The position numbers and the translations under genes are program-made. From Chlorops oryzae (lineage: Eukaryota > Arthropoda > Insecta > Diptera > Chloropidae), in contig CM035806.1 in assembly GCA_020466095.1 (NCBI GenBank), positions 165,215,871 to 165,279,870 of the forward strand: 64,000 nt of DNA. Reading direction: 5' to 3'. Shown here one piece after another: positions 46,975 through 58,979 of the stretch. The notes beneath the pieces were generated by a model. It saw nothing but the letters and a program-made list of their open reading frames with translations, did not search any database and was not told where the DNA came from. The first letter of the stretch is position 1, and every line of letters starts with the position of its first letter.

Positions 46975-47546
46975 GCTTTTAAAATGGTTTTAATAAAAAA
47001 AAAAAACGAAGTATATGAAAAAAAGTAGCTTTAAGCAATAGAAGAAAAAGAAAAACTTGTTAGGGAAAAAATTTTCCCTTTTCCCCTTTTTCAATCTTTT
47101 CATTTGTATATTTTTTTTTTATATGTAATTTTTATTCAACTTTCGAACATGCGATTCGCATAGTAATAAAAATAGGAACGCTGCCTTATAAACCATTTAA
47201 TTTTACTTAATTCTATGTTATAATAACTCTTCGCTTTTTCTGGCGGTTTTATTTTTTTATTCGGTTGGCGATTTCTTTATAACAGCCCTGGCCATCAAAC
47301 CCAGACTTATTGCTTGATGCCAAAAATTGGTCAACCGTCAGCGTTGCCATTTTGGATACAATTGTATAGCGGCCACTACACGGTCATATTATTCATCACG
47401 CATTACTGCAGGTAAATGTGAACGTGTAATGTCTGCTTATCGCACGAAGGAAACGCATAATATAATTGGGCTCATATATAAAATATCGAAAAATGAATAA
47501 CCAACTATATTTTGGGTTTCCTTCATACTGGGTGTGCCGTATTAAG
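46975..47546. other. Spacer without a recognised gene
   Basis: AT-rich. Nothing supportable seen. Confidence 0.4.
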
Positions 47547-47856
47547 CTGGAAACAGTCGCCGCCTATCGTATCGTAACGTGACCTGTCAGCTGATTGGAC
47601 CTGAGCATATGAGAAATGTGTATAATATGTGACCAGTCATGACGTATCGTAACGTAACGTGACGGACAAACCTATTGAATTTAGATTTTTGACGTGTCAG
47701 CTGATACGTTTGGCATGAGGAGCCAATCTCACAAAACAAAATCGCGCGCTTCTTCTTTTTTTTAAAACAGCTGATACGTTGCCGCAGTCCACTAACGGCT
47801 ACCTTTCCGCAACGTCACGTTACGATACGATACGGATACGCAGCGACTGTTTCCAG
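47547..47856. mobile_element. MITE ending CTGGAAACAGTCGC
   Basis: CTGGAAACAGTCGCCGCC at the left and GCGACTGTTTCCAG at the right; internal TATCGTAACGTGAC and GTCACGTTACGATA extend the inverted repeat beyond 30 bp. About 310 bp. Confidence 0.82.
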
Positions 47857-48335
47857 TTTTAGCCAGTACCCGGATTACCGGGGGTCCACTATACATAGTT
47901 TTGAGATTCTCCTGAAACAACCCATGGCAAAACAGGTAACGGTCAGCGAAACCAAAATTCCTGACGAGACTAGTGCCGTAAAAAGGAGACTGTGTGTGAT
48001 TTTTCGAACGGGACCACGCTAAGTACCATGGCACGAATTTCCCCCAGCCTTGGAATTTCTGTTCACGGACCAGACTTACCAATTGGCGGTACACGGTACA
48101 AAATGAGGGAGAATTCAGTATATGGGTATTTCCAAACGGACGTGACAGTTACTTTATCAATTTTAAGCCCCGAATTGAAGAATGTGGAAAATTGTACTAT
48201 TGTTTCTAACTATTATCGTGCAGCTCTTCTGGAATTTTATACTTATGAAAATTTTACGCCGATCAGAAAGGCAATTAGATATGTTCGGACGTGACAAAAA
48301 GTTTACTTTTTTCTGGAAATACCCATATGTATGTA

Positions 48336-48579
48336 CAGTAGTTTCGCTATATAAGAAAATCGATTTTGCCAAGAAATTTCATTCTTATATCCGGTTTTTT
48401 CTTATATAAACTACCGATATTTGAAAATAGGGGTGGTAACTTTCGATAAAAACCAAGTTTCTTATAAAAAAAATTTTTCCATACAAATAGAGTTTTTGGT
48501 TTTGGTAAACAGTTTCTTAAGGGCGGGTTTTTCATATACACTAGTTTCTTATATACATTCTTACATAGCGAAACTACTG
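48336..48579. mobile_element. pogo/Tc1-like MITE ending CAGTAGTTTCGCTATATAAG
   Basis: CAGTAGTTTCGCTATATAAG at the left and ATAGCGAAACTACTG at the right, with TA on both sides (48334-48335, 48580-48581). TTTCTTATA words repeat inside. Confidence 0.87.
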
Positions 48580-48870
48580 TATACCCAGTGGGAAAAATCT
48601 GAATTGAACATTCAAGACAAGAACTTCTTACCCGAATGCCTTATTTCGAACACAGCGATATCATTGCAAATTCGTGCATTATCGATATCGCTTACGACGA
48701 AAGGCGAAATTTCACAATTTATATCATTTATCTAAAGCAGAAGATTTTCTGTTCTTAAGATGATGATTTGAAGTTTTTGTTTTACAAATAATACCAATCA
48801 GTAAGGCATTACTGGTTAAACATTACTTTCCATTACTGATTCATACATAAATTCTATACTTAAATATTCG

Positions 48871-49346
48871 ATCACTATACCATCTCTAATATGAGAAAGG
48901 TTACCACCACTAACTTTTTATTGTGCAAATACATGATACAGAAAACAAGATAGCACCACTTCAGCCCGATGATGTCACAAATACAAAATGAGAGCTGCGT
49001 TGTTGTTGTTTTGCATGTTAAGCCCAACGTCACAACTACACTTTAGCATGGGAAACAACAACAATACGAATGCTTCAAAAAAGCGGTACCCGAAGTGGCG
49101 CTATCTTGCTCTCTTTGTATCATAGTGCAAATATTAACCCTAATGGTAAAAAGTTGCTTTAGAAGTGGGAACACGTGTTAAGAAATTTTTTCAGTTTGAG
49201 AAATTCCCGAACCGACGAACCGAACCGAAACCCCGGTTCAAATAAGTAGAAAATCCGGTTTGACGAACCAATCCAAAAGTTCAAACACGGTTCGAACCGC
49301 CGAAGTTCGAAGTTCGGCAAAGTTTTCCACCCGGTTCACGTCCGTG
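48871..49346. mobile_element. hAT-type MITE family D, copy 4, truncated and interrupted
   Basis: From CCATCTCTAATATGAGAAAG to CCCGGTTCACGTCCGTG it follows copies 1 and 2, with a decayed right end. The left end is missing. A 194-bp element splits it at 48931. Confidence 0.8.
48931..49124. mobile_element. 194-bp element nested in a family D MITE, 8-bp duplication
   Basis: It is flanked by exact GTGCAAAT (48923-48930 and 49125-49132); removing it restores the family D reading. Ends are imperfect inverse: ATGATACAGAAAACAAGATAGC and GCTATCTTGCTCTCTTTG/TATCAT. It is a separate short nonautonomous DNA element. Confidence 0.85.
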
Positions 49347-49349
49347 GTA

Positions 49350-51286
49350 CGTTGAAGAAACGATTCCTTCGAACGAACTCAAATTTGTTGACAAATAAAG
49401 CGTTCACTGGTGGCCAACAACGGTATATGTTTTCAATTTTATTTAAGGAATACCATTTTCTTACGCTTTCTTATACATATTATGTATCTACATCTAAATA
49501 TACATATAAAAGTTTGTGCATGTATTAATTTAGATCCCTGCGAGGATTTCAAGGTGTCGTCTTTATTTTTATTTTCATTTTTATTTTTATTTTCATTTTT
49601 ATTTATTTATTTTTTTGTTATTTTTTTTTTTTTAGATTTTCTGCATTGTTTGCTCTATACACAAATCAAGAAGATACAATGGCTTTGAATAACGCCCCAT
49701 GTGGATCCATTCATTAGTAAATAATTTCGGTGAGTAAAATAAAAACTTTGATCCACACTAAGTGAAAGCTCGGTTCTCTGTAGAATTCCGTTAATTTAAC
49801 ATACACGATCAATATATATTTATATGTATATATGTATATGTATATAAGTTGTTTACGCAAATATGGCGCGAATTTTCTTCATTTTAATTCTTTAAATTCT
49901 ATAATTATTTTAAATCGTCACTTAAATTCTAATATGGAAAGCTTAATTCACTAAAGTATGTTCCTATATCGAAAAATTCTACAAAATTGCACAGAGGCAT
50001 ATCGGGCCTGTCAGAGTCTCTTTGTCGAATTTCGAACAGCTTATAAAACAAAAAAATAATATTAATAATAATAATAACTATTGTTTCTAAAGACATAAAA
50101 TAAAAAATAAAAATTAAAAATTAAAATGGAAGGAAATCGATGGTGCAAAAAAGAAAGTAAAACTTTTAAATTTTCGACTACATTTAGGTGCCGCGCCGCT
50201 TGTCTTAAGTTCTCTTTTAATCCAAACTAGCTAGACGCCTGCTCAATCAGCCTCTGAAAATTCCAAAATTTCCCATCTTTGGAATCCTTTTTCTATTCAT
50301 ATTTTTACCCCCTCTGCTCCTACCAGAATGTGAAGTCTACTGTTAAATATGAAAATGAGCACAAAAAAACAAAAAAAAAAAAAAAAAACAAGACAGGAGC
50401 AAAATTCTTTTAATCCAAAGTGACAAAATTTTAACCCAAATTTCTTAACCCTTTATCGCATACGAATCATTAAAACAATCAATACAATTTGCCAAAAGAA
50501 ACTAAAACCGAAACATAGGTACTTTTTGATGAAAAAAATATACAAGTATAATTATTTTTGGATTCTTAACCCTATACAGATAACGCTAATATACAGATAA
50601 CGCTGTTTACGTAAGGCGTATACGTAAATTTAACGTAGGTTAACTGTCTAGGGTTAACCTCTAGGAATCAATCAATTTTATATGAAAAAAAATCCGTTTT
50701 ATGTTAAAGCAAAAACAGGCTATTAAGGGTTAATAAAAACATTTACTGTCGAAAAGTTGTTTTCACTTTTTTCAAAACATCATTCAGTAAAGTGTTAATA
50801 AAAGCATATCTAGCGAAAATTATCGGATACAGTAAAGGGTTAAGAAATTTCTAAGAGAAATAAAATGATTTCCCATCGATGAAATTTTGTACGATCGCCC
50901 AGGAATGAAAATTTTGCTAAAAAAATATATATATCTTTTTCAATATGCATTGTCAATGCGTTTAGGTAATCGTACAAAAGTCGACCATAATAGCATTTTG
51001 TGCTATTAGGTTTTTATAAAAAAAAAAAAAAAAAAAATTCAAAATTAAAAAACAAAAAATTTTCAAAAAACTTAAAGAAAGGAATATGAAAACTACGCGC
51101 ATATGAGGAATAAAAATTGAATAAATACGACTTTAAGACAAATGAAAGTCATTTTTATACTAAGAATTAAACAGTAATAAAAATAATTATACTAAAAATT
51201 ATTAATAATAATAATAATAATAATCATAATAATAATAGTTATAATAATAATAACAATAAAAATAATAATAATATATATAACTATAG

Positions 51287-51329
<43 letters not shown>

Positions 51330-51690
51330 AAAATCAATAAAATTAAAACAAAACTCTTCGTAGAATAAAAGTAAAAAGCCTTAAATGAAAATCTCGTCGA
51401 AACGGCTTCAGCTAAGGACTAAAGGCTCAGTTGGTCTTGACATGGACGTGAATGAGTTAAATTTTATGAAAACAGCTGATGTGATCTGTCAATCGTTCGC
51501 AGACATTAGTGAGAAAAATTTACTTGGCGCCTTAGGGATCTAAAGCGACCGGGCCACGGTGTTTTTTTTGCTCGGGAGGGAGGAGAAAAATGCACTTAAA
51601 AAATGGCAAAAATTGCGTTTAAAACTGATGAAGAAATGCCATTCAAGTGTCCAAATTGGTCTATTTTATTAATATTTTCTACCAGCAACG
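49350..51690. other. AT-rich spacer with simple repeats
   Basis: Includes TTTTTATT runs (49560-49630), an AATAAT array (51200-51270) and an AT run (51290-51325). No exon seen. Part may be the 3' flank of the LRR gene. Confidence 0.45.
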
Positions 51691-51699
51691 AAAGTATCA

Positions 51700-52075
51700 G
51701 AAAGAAAGGTTAGTGTTATGGAAACAAAGATGCTTCGCTGGATATCCGGACTCACTCGTCTTGATCATGTTCCAATCATGTAGACATCCGTAGACCCTAT
51801 GGTGTTGCGCCAATTATTGGGAAAAATGCGAGAAGCAAGGCTACGCTGGTATGGACACGTCCTGAGAGCAAATGAGGAGACTTTGGCAAAGAATGGCTAC
51901 GCACTGGAAATCCAAGGTTGCAGAAAACGGGGGCGTCCGAAACAGCACTGAATGGATACAATAAAATGGGACCTAGAGGCTGTAGGACTTACCTCGGATG
52001 ATACAACCGACAGAACAAAATGGAGGAACTGGTCGCGTTTTGCGGACCCCGGGGATAGTTAAACTCGCAAGAAGG
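51700..52075 (+). pseudogene. RTE-type retrotransposon remnant (end of reverse transcriptase ORF)
   Basis: The frame reads ETKMLRWISGLTRLDHVPIM, stop, then MREARLRWYGHVLRANEE, KRGRPKQH, stop, and TDRTKWRNWSRFADPG. MLRW..G.TR.D, MREARLRWYGHV, RGRPK.. and W..W.R.ADP are the signature of the C-terminal part of RTE-clade proteins. In-frame stops show it is dead. Confidence 0.8.
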
Positions 52076-52079
52076 AGAA

Positions 52080-52740
52080 GAATATTGAATTTTTAATTGC
52101 AATGAATGCACAGAAACTCCCTCAAAATGAAATATTTTTCATTAGATTTAAACTATAAAACAAATAGGACCTTAAGGACATTTTTTTTTTTTTTTTTTTG
52201 TAGAGGAATGAGCTTAGACACTTTACCAGCATTTTTTCATTGGTTTAAATGGATTTTTCGTTATTTTTTGTGAATTTTTTCCGAGCCCTAATTATGAAGG
52301 ATAGTTCAATAATGCACTACTTATACTCGTGGCCAGTTCACTCAAGCAGTCGAGTAAAGCGAAGTTATGTTAAGCTAAGTGAACCTTAATTATGTATATT
52401 TAATCAAGACTAACTGAACCTTAGAGTCTCAGATTTAATTTCTAATGCTTGTAGCTGTGAAAAAGGCACTCGAGTGTGTCTTAGCAACAAAAGGAATTAC
52501 AGTCGAAACGGGATATAACGAATCCCTGAAACAATGAACAGCTGGAAATAGTGAATGATTTTTTCTTACAGGGACTTTTGTAGATAAGCAGGCCTTCAGA
52601 GAGGGGGTGGAAAAGGGAGATTTTTCCACCGGGAAATTTTTTTTTTTTTTTTGGTCCCCCATTTTTGTGAGGATACCCCGGAAAAAAATCCCCCGGGCCC
52701 AAATTTCTCTCTACGGACATGTTAATAATAAACAAAACAT
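52080..52740. other. Spacer without a recognised gene
   Basis: Includes a T run near 52180. No exon or element end is recognised. Confidence 0.4.
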
Positions 52741-52746
52741 TCACAG

Positions 52747-52951
52747 CCCGATTCTGAACATTCCCGAGGAATTTACTTTTCCCGAGACTAAAATTCTCCT
52801 TTCTTAAATAGATAGGGTAAGGAAAATTATGGTTATGGATCAAATACCCATTCCCCATCAAATTTTTTGCCCCAAATATTTCAAAAAAAAAAAAAAAGAA
52901 TATAACTCTCAAGAAATATAAATTCGTTCCCCGGGTATGTTCAGAATCGGA
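52747..52951. mobile_element. MITE family N, copy 2
   Basis: CCCGATTCTGAACATTCCCG at the left and GGGTATGTTCAGAATCGG at the right. Internal wording GACTAAAATTCTCC and CCCATTCCCCATCAAATT is shared with copy 3. Confidence 0.8.
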
Positions 52952-53076
52952 CTGTCAATCTCGCTAATGCGAACAATCTGGATACAATGAACAGGACGTT
53001 CAAAAATTCATTCACTTTATCCCGATTCGACTGTAAATCAAAAATTTTATTCGTACGGCGTACAACACATACAGAC

Positions 53077-53273
53077 CGATTCTGAATATTCCCGGGGAAT
53101 TTACTTTTCGTGAGACCAAAATTCTCCTTTTTTTTAAATAGATAGGGAAAGGAAAATTATGGATATAGGTCAAATACCCATTCCCCATCAAATTTCTTCC
53201 ACCAAATATTTAAGAAAGAAGAATTTTAGTCTCGAAAAAAGTAAATTCGTTCCCCGGGTATATTCAGAATCGG
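53077..53273. mobile_element. MITE family N, copy 3
   Basis: CCGATTCTGAATATTCCCGG at the left and CCGGGTATATTCAGAATCGG at the right. Same orientation as copy 2, 120 bp away. Confidence 0.82.
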
Positions 53274-53306
53274 GGCTAATACACACATATTTGTATGATA
53301 TATCTA

Positions 53307-53646
53307 CCCAGCCGGAAATTTTCTCATAAATGAACCAATTCATGAATTTTTTCACCAAGGATGTCAAGGGGAAAAATTTGAGTACTTCTCAATTTCAATG
53401 CATGGCCCCATCGAGAGAAGGAACTTTTTATCGCAATTGCAATGGCACTGTCATCGATAGAGGTATCGATACGACGGAGTAGATCTACTCCACTTTCGAT
53501 GACCAACTCGTGACATATGCTCTTATGACTGCCAATGCCGCTTGTGTGTTAATTTCATTAGAAAGTTGGTGTATAATCAGGAGGAGTCGCGGCTCTAATG
53601 TCATGCTGAAATCATTGATTGTTTCACCGGGACATTTCCGGCTGGG
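53307..53646. mobile_element. Complete CCCAGCCGG-ended element (family O)
   Basis: It starts CCCAGCCGGAAATTTTCTC and ends CATTTCCGGCTGGG, with TA on both sides (53305-53306, 53647-53648). 340 bp. The copy at 37.1-38.8 kb is the split one. Confidence 0.87.
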
Positions 53647-53690
53647 TATGTATGCTTGTGTTCGTGTGCGTGTATGTTAAACTATATGTA

Positions 53691-54062
53691 CAGTGGACGT
53701 CCAATAGCACGAATTATGTACATCTAAAATGTCAGGCCCTTTCGTATTGTTGGAAAATTCGTGTATTAGTGGACGCAAATTTTTCTTCCTTTTTTTTTTT
53801 TTTTTTTTTTTGTATGAATAAACCACATGCGCGTAGTTTAATTGAATTTTTTTTATTTAAAACAAAATAAATAATAAAAAATAAAAAAAATATTCACATT
53901 CATTTATAGATAAGATAAACAAAAAAAAAAAAAAAAAAAAATACAATTATTCGTATCATTGAAGAGCAAAAATTTTCTTTATTCGCACTATAGAATAGCC
54001 AACGCCTTTCGTACTGTAGGAAATTCGTAGAACCGATAGTACGTACCACTTGACGTCCACTG
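53691..54062. mobile_element. pogo/Tc1-like MITE ending CAGTGGACGTC
   Basis: CAGTGGACGTCCAATAGCAC at the left and CTTGACGTCCACTG at the right; TA on both sides (53689-53690, 54063-54064). The centre is A-rich. Confidence 0.85.
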
Positions 54063-54063
54063 T

Positions 54064-54072
54064 ATATATTAT

Positions 54073-54106
<34 letters not shown>

Positions 54107-54515
54107 AGTTTTCCCATTTTTCTTTCTTAATTTTTTTTTTTTTTTTTTTAATTATTTTTGTTTCTCTTTTGAAGTGGGGAGGGGTTGGGTGGATATCAGT
54201 TGAGAGACCTCGAAAATTCTGAATCCTTTGTATTTTTTCGAATATCTTCTCTCTCTCTCTCTCTCGCTCTCTCGCTCTCTCTCTCTCTCTATCCATGTGT
54301 GCGTGTGTGTGTGCGTCTCGCTCGAGAGCGAAATTGTTGAATTTTGTTTTGTTCTGACAGAATAACGGACCTCAGCTATGAATTTAACCTAATATTTATA
54401 TAAATGGGTTTTATTGATTTAAGTATGCGTACAAGTGTGCGTGTGTGTGTGTGTGTGTGATCGTTAGGGTGAAAAATTGTGTGTGTGTGTGTGTGTGTGT
54501 GAGTTGGTGCGCGAA
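54064..54515. repeat. GT and CT microsatellites
   Basis: GT runs at 54083-54107, 54437-54459 and 54479-54502, and a CT run at 54250-54290. They lie just past the 3' end of the LRR coding region. Confidence 0.88.
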
Positions 54516-54551
54516 AATGTATTCCCATAAGAAATATGTATGATCAGAGAA

Positions 54552-57500
54552 TTAGGGATTTTCGGGCGGCTCCTCCGGTATTAATAGACTTTGGGGATTT
54601 ATCAAATCGGTGAGGACCGGTGATGGGAATTCCTCATGAACCGAATTCGATTGTGAATCTTCATCTAATGTTTCGCTTTTTCCTGGCAATCCAGCTGCCG
54701 ACGCTACCGCTGCCGCTGCTGGTGGCTGCTCCGGCAATGTTGGTGGAATCGATGAGCCCGCATGTTCCAGTGGCACGATCTCATCGATATTTGGTATATA
54801 TTCAACGGTTGCGTATTCTGTTTGCGTTCCTGATCCACTCGTTGACAAAAGCGGCTGTAATATGGCATCGGGTTGCTTGCCTCCAATTTCCATTGCTGGC
54901 TCCTCGATATTAAGAATTAATGGAACTGTTTCCGGTGCCATAACATCAACATCAAGTGGCACAATTTCCGTTGGAGTTATTGATGTAGTGTTCAACGTAA
55001 TTTTTGCAAGATCGGTGTCATTGTTGGAATCAATCATTGAACTGCCGTCGCGATCGCGATCGCTGTTGCTATTGCTATTGTTGTTGTTTCTATTGATGTT
55101 GCTGCTGGTTGTTAGACCTCTTTCGGATCCATTGACATTAAAAAGAACTGATGACATTTGCATTATGCTTGCATCTGCGCCAGGTATCCCCAGAGATGTG
55201 TCCACTTTTGAAGCATAAGTGTTGCTCTGATCCGAACGCTTAGAGAGATCCTCTGAATGTTTTTCGTGGACCTCTATGTTCAATGATGATTTAGGCACTT
55301 CGGGAGCAAGTTGAACATTTACCTCGACTGGGCTTTGCTCATCATTGTGCACACTGGTCACAATTGTTGTAGGTGTAATTGTTGCTGGCGTAGGTGTAGT
55401 TGTTGTCGTCGATGTAGATGTTGTTGTCGTTGTTGTTGTTGATGTCGATGTTGTTGTTGGTGGTGGTAGTGGTGGCGGAGGTGAAGGTGGTGATGGTGAT
55501 GGAAGAGTGTGCGCTACGGTCAGTGTTGATGCAATTATAAGAGGCTTAATGATCGGCTGTTGCAGGGCCGATATCAATGGTGGAAAATGATCGTCGGATT
55601 TTTTATTCTTGGCCAGAAGTATGGGTATACTATCGGAGATTTTCACAGATGCGAAGAGCATTGCCAGCACCGTGCAGACTTCCTGATCGTTCTCGAAGCA
55701 CTGCGATCGGCCGCGTATACGCGTCTCTTGTTCTGCCATTATGGGGCACAATTCGTTCAGCCGATAATCGCACATAATTGGATTGTCTGCAAAGAAAATT
55801 GAAAAGGATTAGAATGGTTAGAAAGTGCATTGAATATCGTTTTTCGATTAGGTCTTCTTACCATCTAAATAAAGCTCCAATTTTCCTGGTACATTGTGAT
55901 TCATGCAACGCGTCTCAGAGACGAGCTCCGTAGAAATTGAGGAAATCTGATTGTTGGTCAAGTTGGCTTGACACAGTATGGGCAATCCATGGAAGTCCTT
56001 TTCGAGTTTAGTCAAATTGTTGTAGGCGACTTTTAATATTTTCAGATTCGGAAGGAATGTCTAAGGAGGAAAGAATATAAAGCAATATCAAACCGCAGGA
56101 AGTACAAAAAAAAAAACAAGTAAGAAAGCTAAAGTCGGTCAAGCCCGACTTTGAAATACCCACCGTCCCGACATTATGAGCGCACTATGTTTTGCTTCTC
56201 TATTTGTGGGCGTGGCAGTGGGAGGGCAACATAAATTATTTCCCTACACCTTTCATTCGCCTTGGTGAACCTATGTTGCGAATTTGAAGCTTCTACGCCT
56301 TTTACTTCACAAGTTACGATAAGCCCTTATTTGTGCGCTTATTTGTGCGCGTGGCTCACGGAGGGCGTCGTCCATTTTTTTCCAGGATATGTCCCTTTTT
56401 GTAGTTTACCAGTACACCAAATATCAATGGAATGTGTTGAGTGGTTCGCAAGTTACAAGCATTTTACTGAAAACACATTATATTCATTTGTGGGGGTGGC
56501 AGTGGGCGGATGTCTCCCATTTTTACTTAGGATCATACTCGGATTCCGATATACCTGTGTGCCAAATTTCGACTTGATTGGTCCAGCCGTTTCGGAGGAG
56601 ATCCGACCACGGACGGACGGACAGACGGACGGACGGACGGACGGACAGACGGACATGTCTAAATTGATTCAGTTTTTGATCCTGATCATTTCTATATATA
56701 TATGTCTATATATCCGGAGCTTAGTTCTCCCTGTTACAAGATTCGCACAAAACTAATATACCCCGCTTACGCTGGGTATAAAAATGGCGAATCTACTCAC
56801 CGTTTCCATTTCCTTTAGTGTCAATAACTGATTATGGGACAGATCCAGTATCTCCAATTTGACTAGACCAATGAAATCCTCTGGCAGAATACGTTCAATT
56901 TGATTATATGATAGCTTAAGGACCCTCAGACTGTTCAAGCCCATTAGAGCACCGTCAAGGGATTTTAACTGATTGTGATCCAAATTGAATTCGATGAGAA
57001 ATGAATTCTGATCGATATTGTTCTCCTGGCGGCCGGTCAATTTCTGTATTAGATTATAGGATAAATCCAGCTGCTTCAGATGCATTAGACCCCGTATTTC
57101 GTTCATCGAAAATTCATCGATCTCATTGAATGAGAAATTCGCAATACAGAGACGCTGCAGCGGCAGCAGCGAATGATTAAGCGATTTAATATGATTAAAT
57201 GCCAAGTCCAATTCTTCGAGCAGTTCGGATGATTGAAATTCATTTTGTGCCAAATATTGAATTTCATTATTGAAGGCATAAAATTGATTCAGATTCTTGG
57301 CTTTCGCGAAAATGCCATCGAGCGAACCCAGGCGATTGTATTGCAAATGTAGTGTCTCCAGTTTATTCATGTAGCGCATACTTTCGGGCAGATGTTCTAG
57401 CCGATTATTCTGGGCGATTATCAATTTCAGACGATTCGATTCGGGCAATTCGTCATCCAATGATCGAATGCTATTCATGTTGATGAACAGCGATTCGAGT

Positions 57501-57815
57501 TTATTCAGGTCCCGTAATGTGCCATTCAGATTTTCGATTTGATTACGTCCCAAGTGTAGTGTAACTAATCCGGGCGGGAATGCACCCTTGTCCAAACGTG
57601 TTATATTATTGCTCGGCAGGAAGAGATTCGTAACTAGTTGAATACCTTTGAAATCGTCCTGCAATACCGATTGTATGCGACATCGGCCCATATCGAGCGT
57701 TTTCACTATCGGCATATGATTGAGCATGTGTTTCGGGATCTCGTCCAGTTCGTTGTCGCCAACACTCAAAAATTCCACGTTCGATAGTCCTCGAAAGGGT
57801 AGCTCAGGCACTGAT
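54552..57815 (-). CDS. Secreted leucine-rich-repeat protein, 3' exons (partial)
   Basis: Three exons are visible: 57815-56801, 56060-55862 and 55786-54552 (stop). Junctions are GT-AG with matching phases, giving about 815 residues. Upstream exons with the signal peptide must lie beyond the window end, as the first intron extends past 6 kb. There are 17 LRRs of LxxLxLxxNxL type, for example LETLHLQYNRL and LKQLDLSYNLI. They end with DNPIMCDYRLNELC and a Cys-rich LRRCT-like cap (SQCFENDQEVC). A 330-residue tail follows: Pro/Ser, a long Thr/Ser run (mucin-like, probably O-glycosylated), an Asn/Ser/Asp stretch and acidic Pro-rich ends. I see no membrane segment or GPI signal in the tail. Role is unknown to me; extracellular binding or matrix organisation is usual for the family. 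Confidence 0.9.
56110..56784. repeat. Relative of repeat family A inside an LRR-gene intron
   Basis: Opens AAAGTCGGTCAAGCCCGACT and closes CCGCTTACGCTGGGTATAAA. It has a GGACGGACAGACGGACATGT tract, then TGATCATTTCTATATATA, the same core as family A with a diverged surround. It ends 16 bp before the splice donor at 56800. Confidence 0.7.
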
Positions 57816-58084
57816 CTGTAAGAAGAGAAAAAAAAAAAAAATTCAAAATTTAAAAAACGGGCGACCTTTAAAGTTTTAGGGCTTTAAAGGGAGGGCCAAA
57901 AGGTTTTAAAGGCGACAAAGAATCGGATCATCTGGATCTGGATTAGGATCAAAAAGATCAGTTCAGTAGATTTTAAGGTCTTATGTTTACGAACTTCGAA
58001 CTTACGAAAATTACGAATCTGCAGTCGATTTCCTTTAAAACCGTAGTACATATGATTACTATATCTTTTTTTCTAGGATAGGAT

Positions 58085-58975
58085 CTTTATCTTTATCTTT
58101 ACCTTTCTCTCTCGCTACCTCTCACTTTCGCTACATCTCTATCTATCTCTCTATCTACCTCTATCTACATCTCTCTACCGTTCTCTACCTCTATCTACAT
58201 CTCTCTACCGTTCTATACCTCTCTCTACATCTCTATGCCTCACTACACCTCTCTCTACCTCTATCTACTTCTCTCTGCCCCTGTCTACCTTTATGTACCT
58301 CTCTCTACCTCTCTCTATCTCTCTATAACTCTCCTACCTCTCTCTACCTCTCTATACCTCCATATACCTCTATCTACCTCTATCTACCTCTATCTACCTC
58401 TATCTACCTCTATCTACCTCTCTCTACCTTATCTACTTTTCTCTACCTCTCTCCACCTCTCTCTATCCCTCTATACCCCTCTCTGCCTCTCTCTAGCTCT
58501 CTCTCTACCCCTCTCTACCTCCATCTACCTCACTCTACCCTTGTCTACCTTTCTCTACCTCTCTCCACCTCTCTCTACCGCCTCTACCTCCATCTACCTC
58601 TCTCTACCATTATCTACTTTTCACTACCTCTCTCCACCTCTCTCTACCTCTCTATACCTCCATCTACCCTTGTCTACCTTTCCCTACCTCTCTATATTCC
58701 TCTCTGCCTCTCTCTAGCTCTCTCTACCCCTCTCTACCTCCATCTACCTCCATCTACCTCCATCTACCTCCATATACCTCTATCTACCTCCATATACCTC
58801 CATCTACCTCCATCTACCTCCATCTACCTCCATTTACCTCCATCTACCTCCATCTACCTCCATCTACCTCCATCTACCTCCATCTACCTCCATCTATCTC
58901 TATCTACCTCTATCTACGTCTCTCAACCCCTGTATACCTTTCTCTACCTCACTCTACCTTTTTCTTTACATTCCT
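58085..58975. repeat. CTCTAC/CATCTAC minisatellite array
   Basis: About 890 bp built from CTCTAC, CTATCTAC and CATCTACCTC units of 6 and 12 bp. It lies in the long first intron of the LRR gene. Open frames across it are artefacts. Confidence 0.93.
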
Positions 58976-58979
58976 CTCT

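Noticed and set aside
56262..56756. 164-codon plus-strand frame
   Set aside because: It lies wholly inside the family A-related repeat in the LRR intron; the GRTDGQTDG run comes from the GGAC tract.
58235..58717. 160-codon frame of repeated Leu-Ser-Tyr
   Set aside because: Product of the CTCTAC array only.
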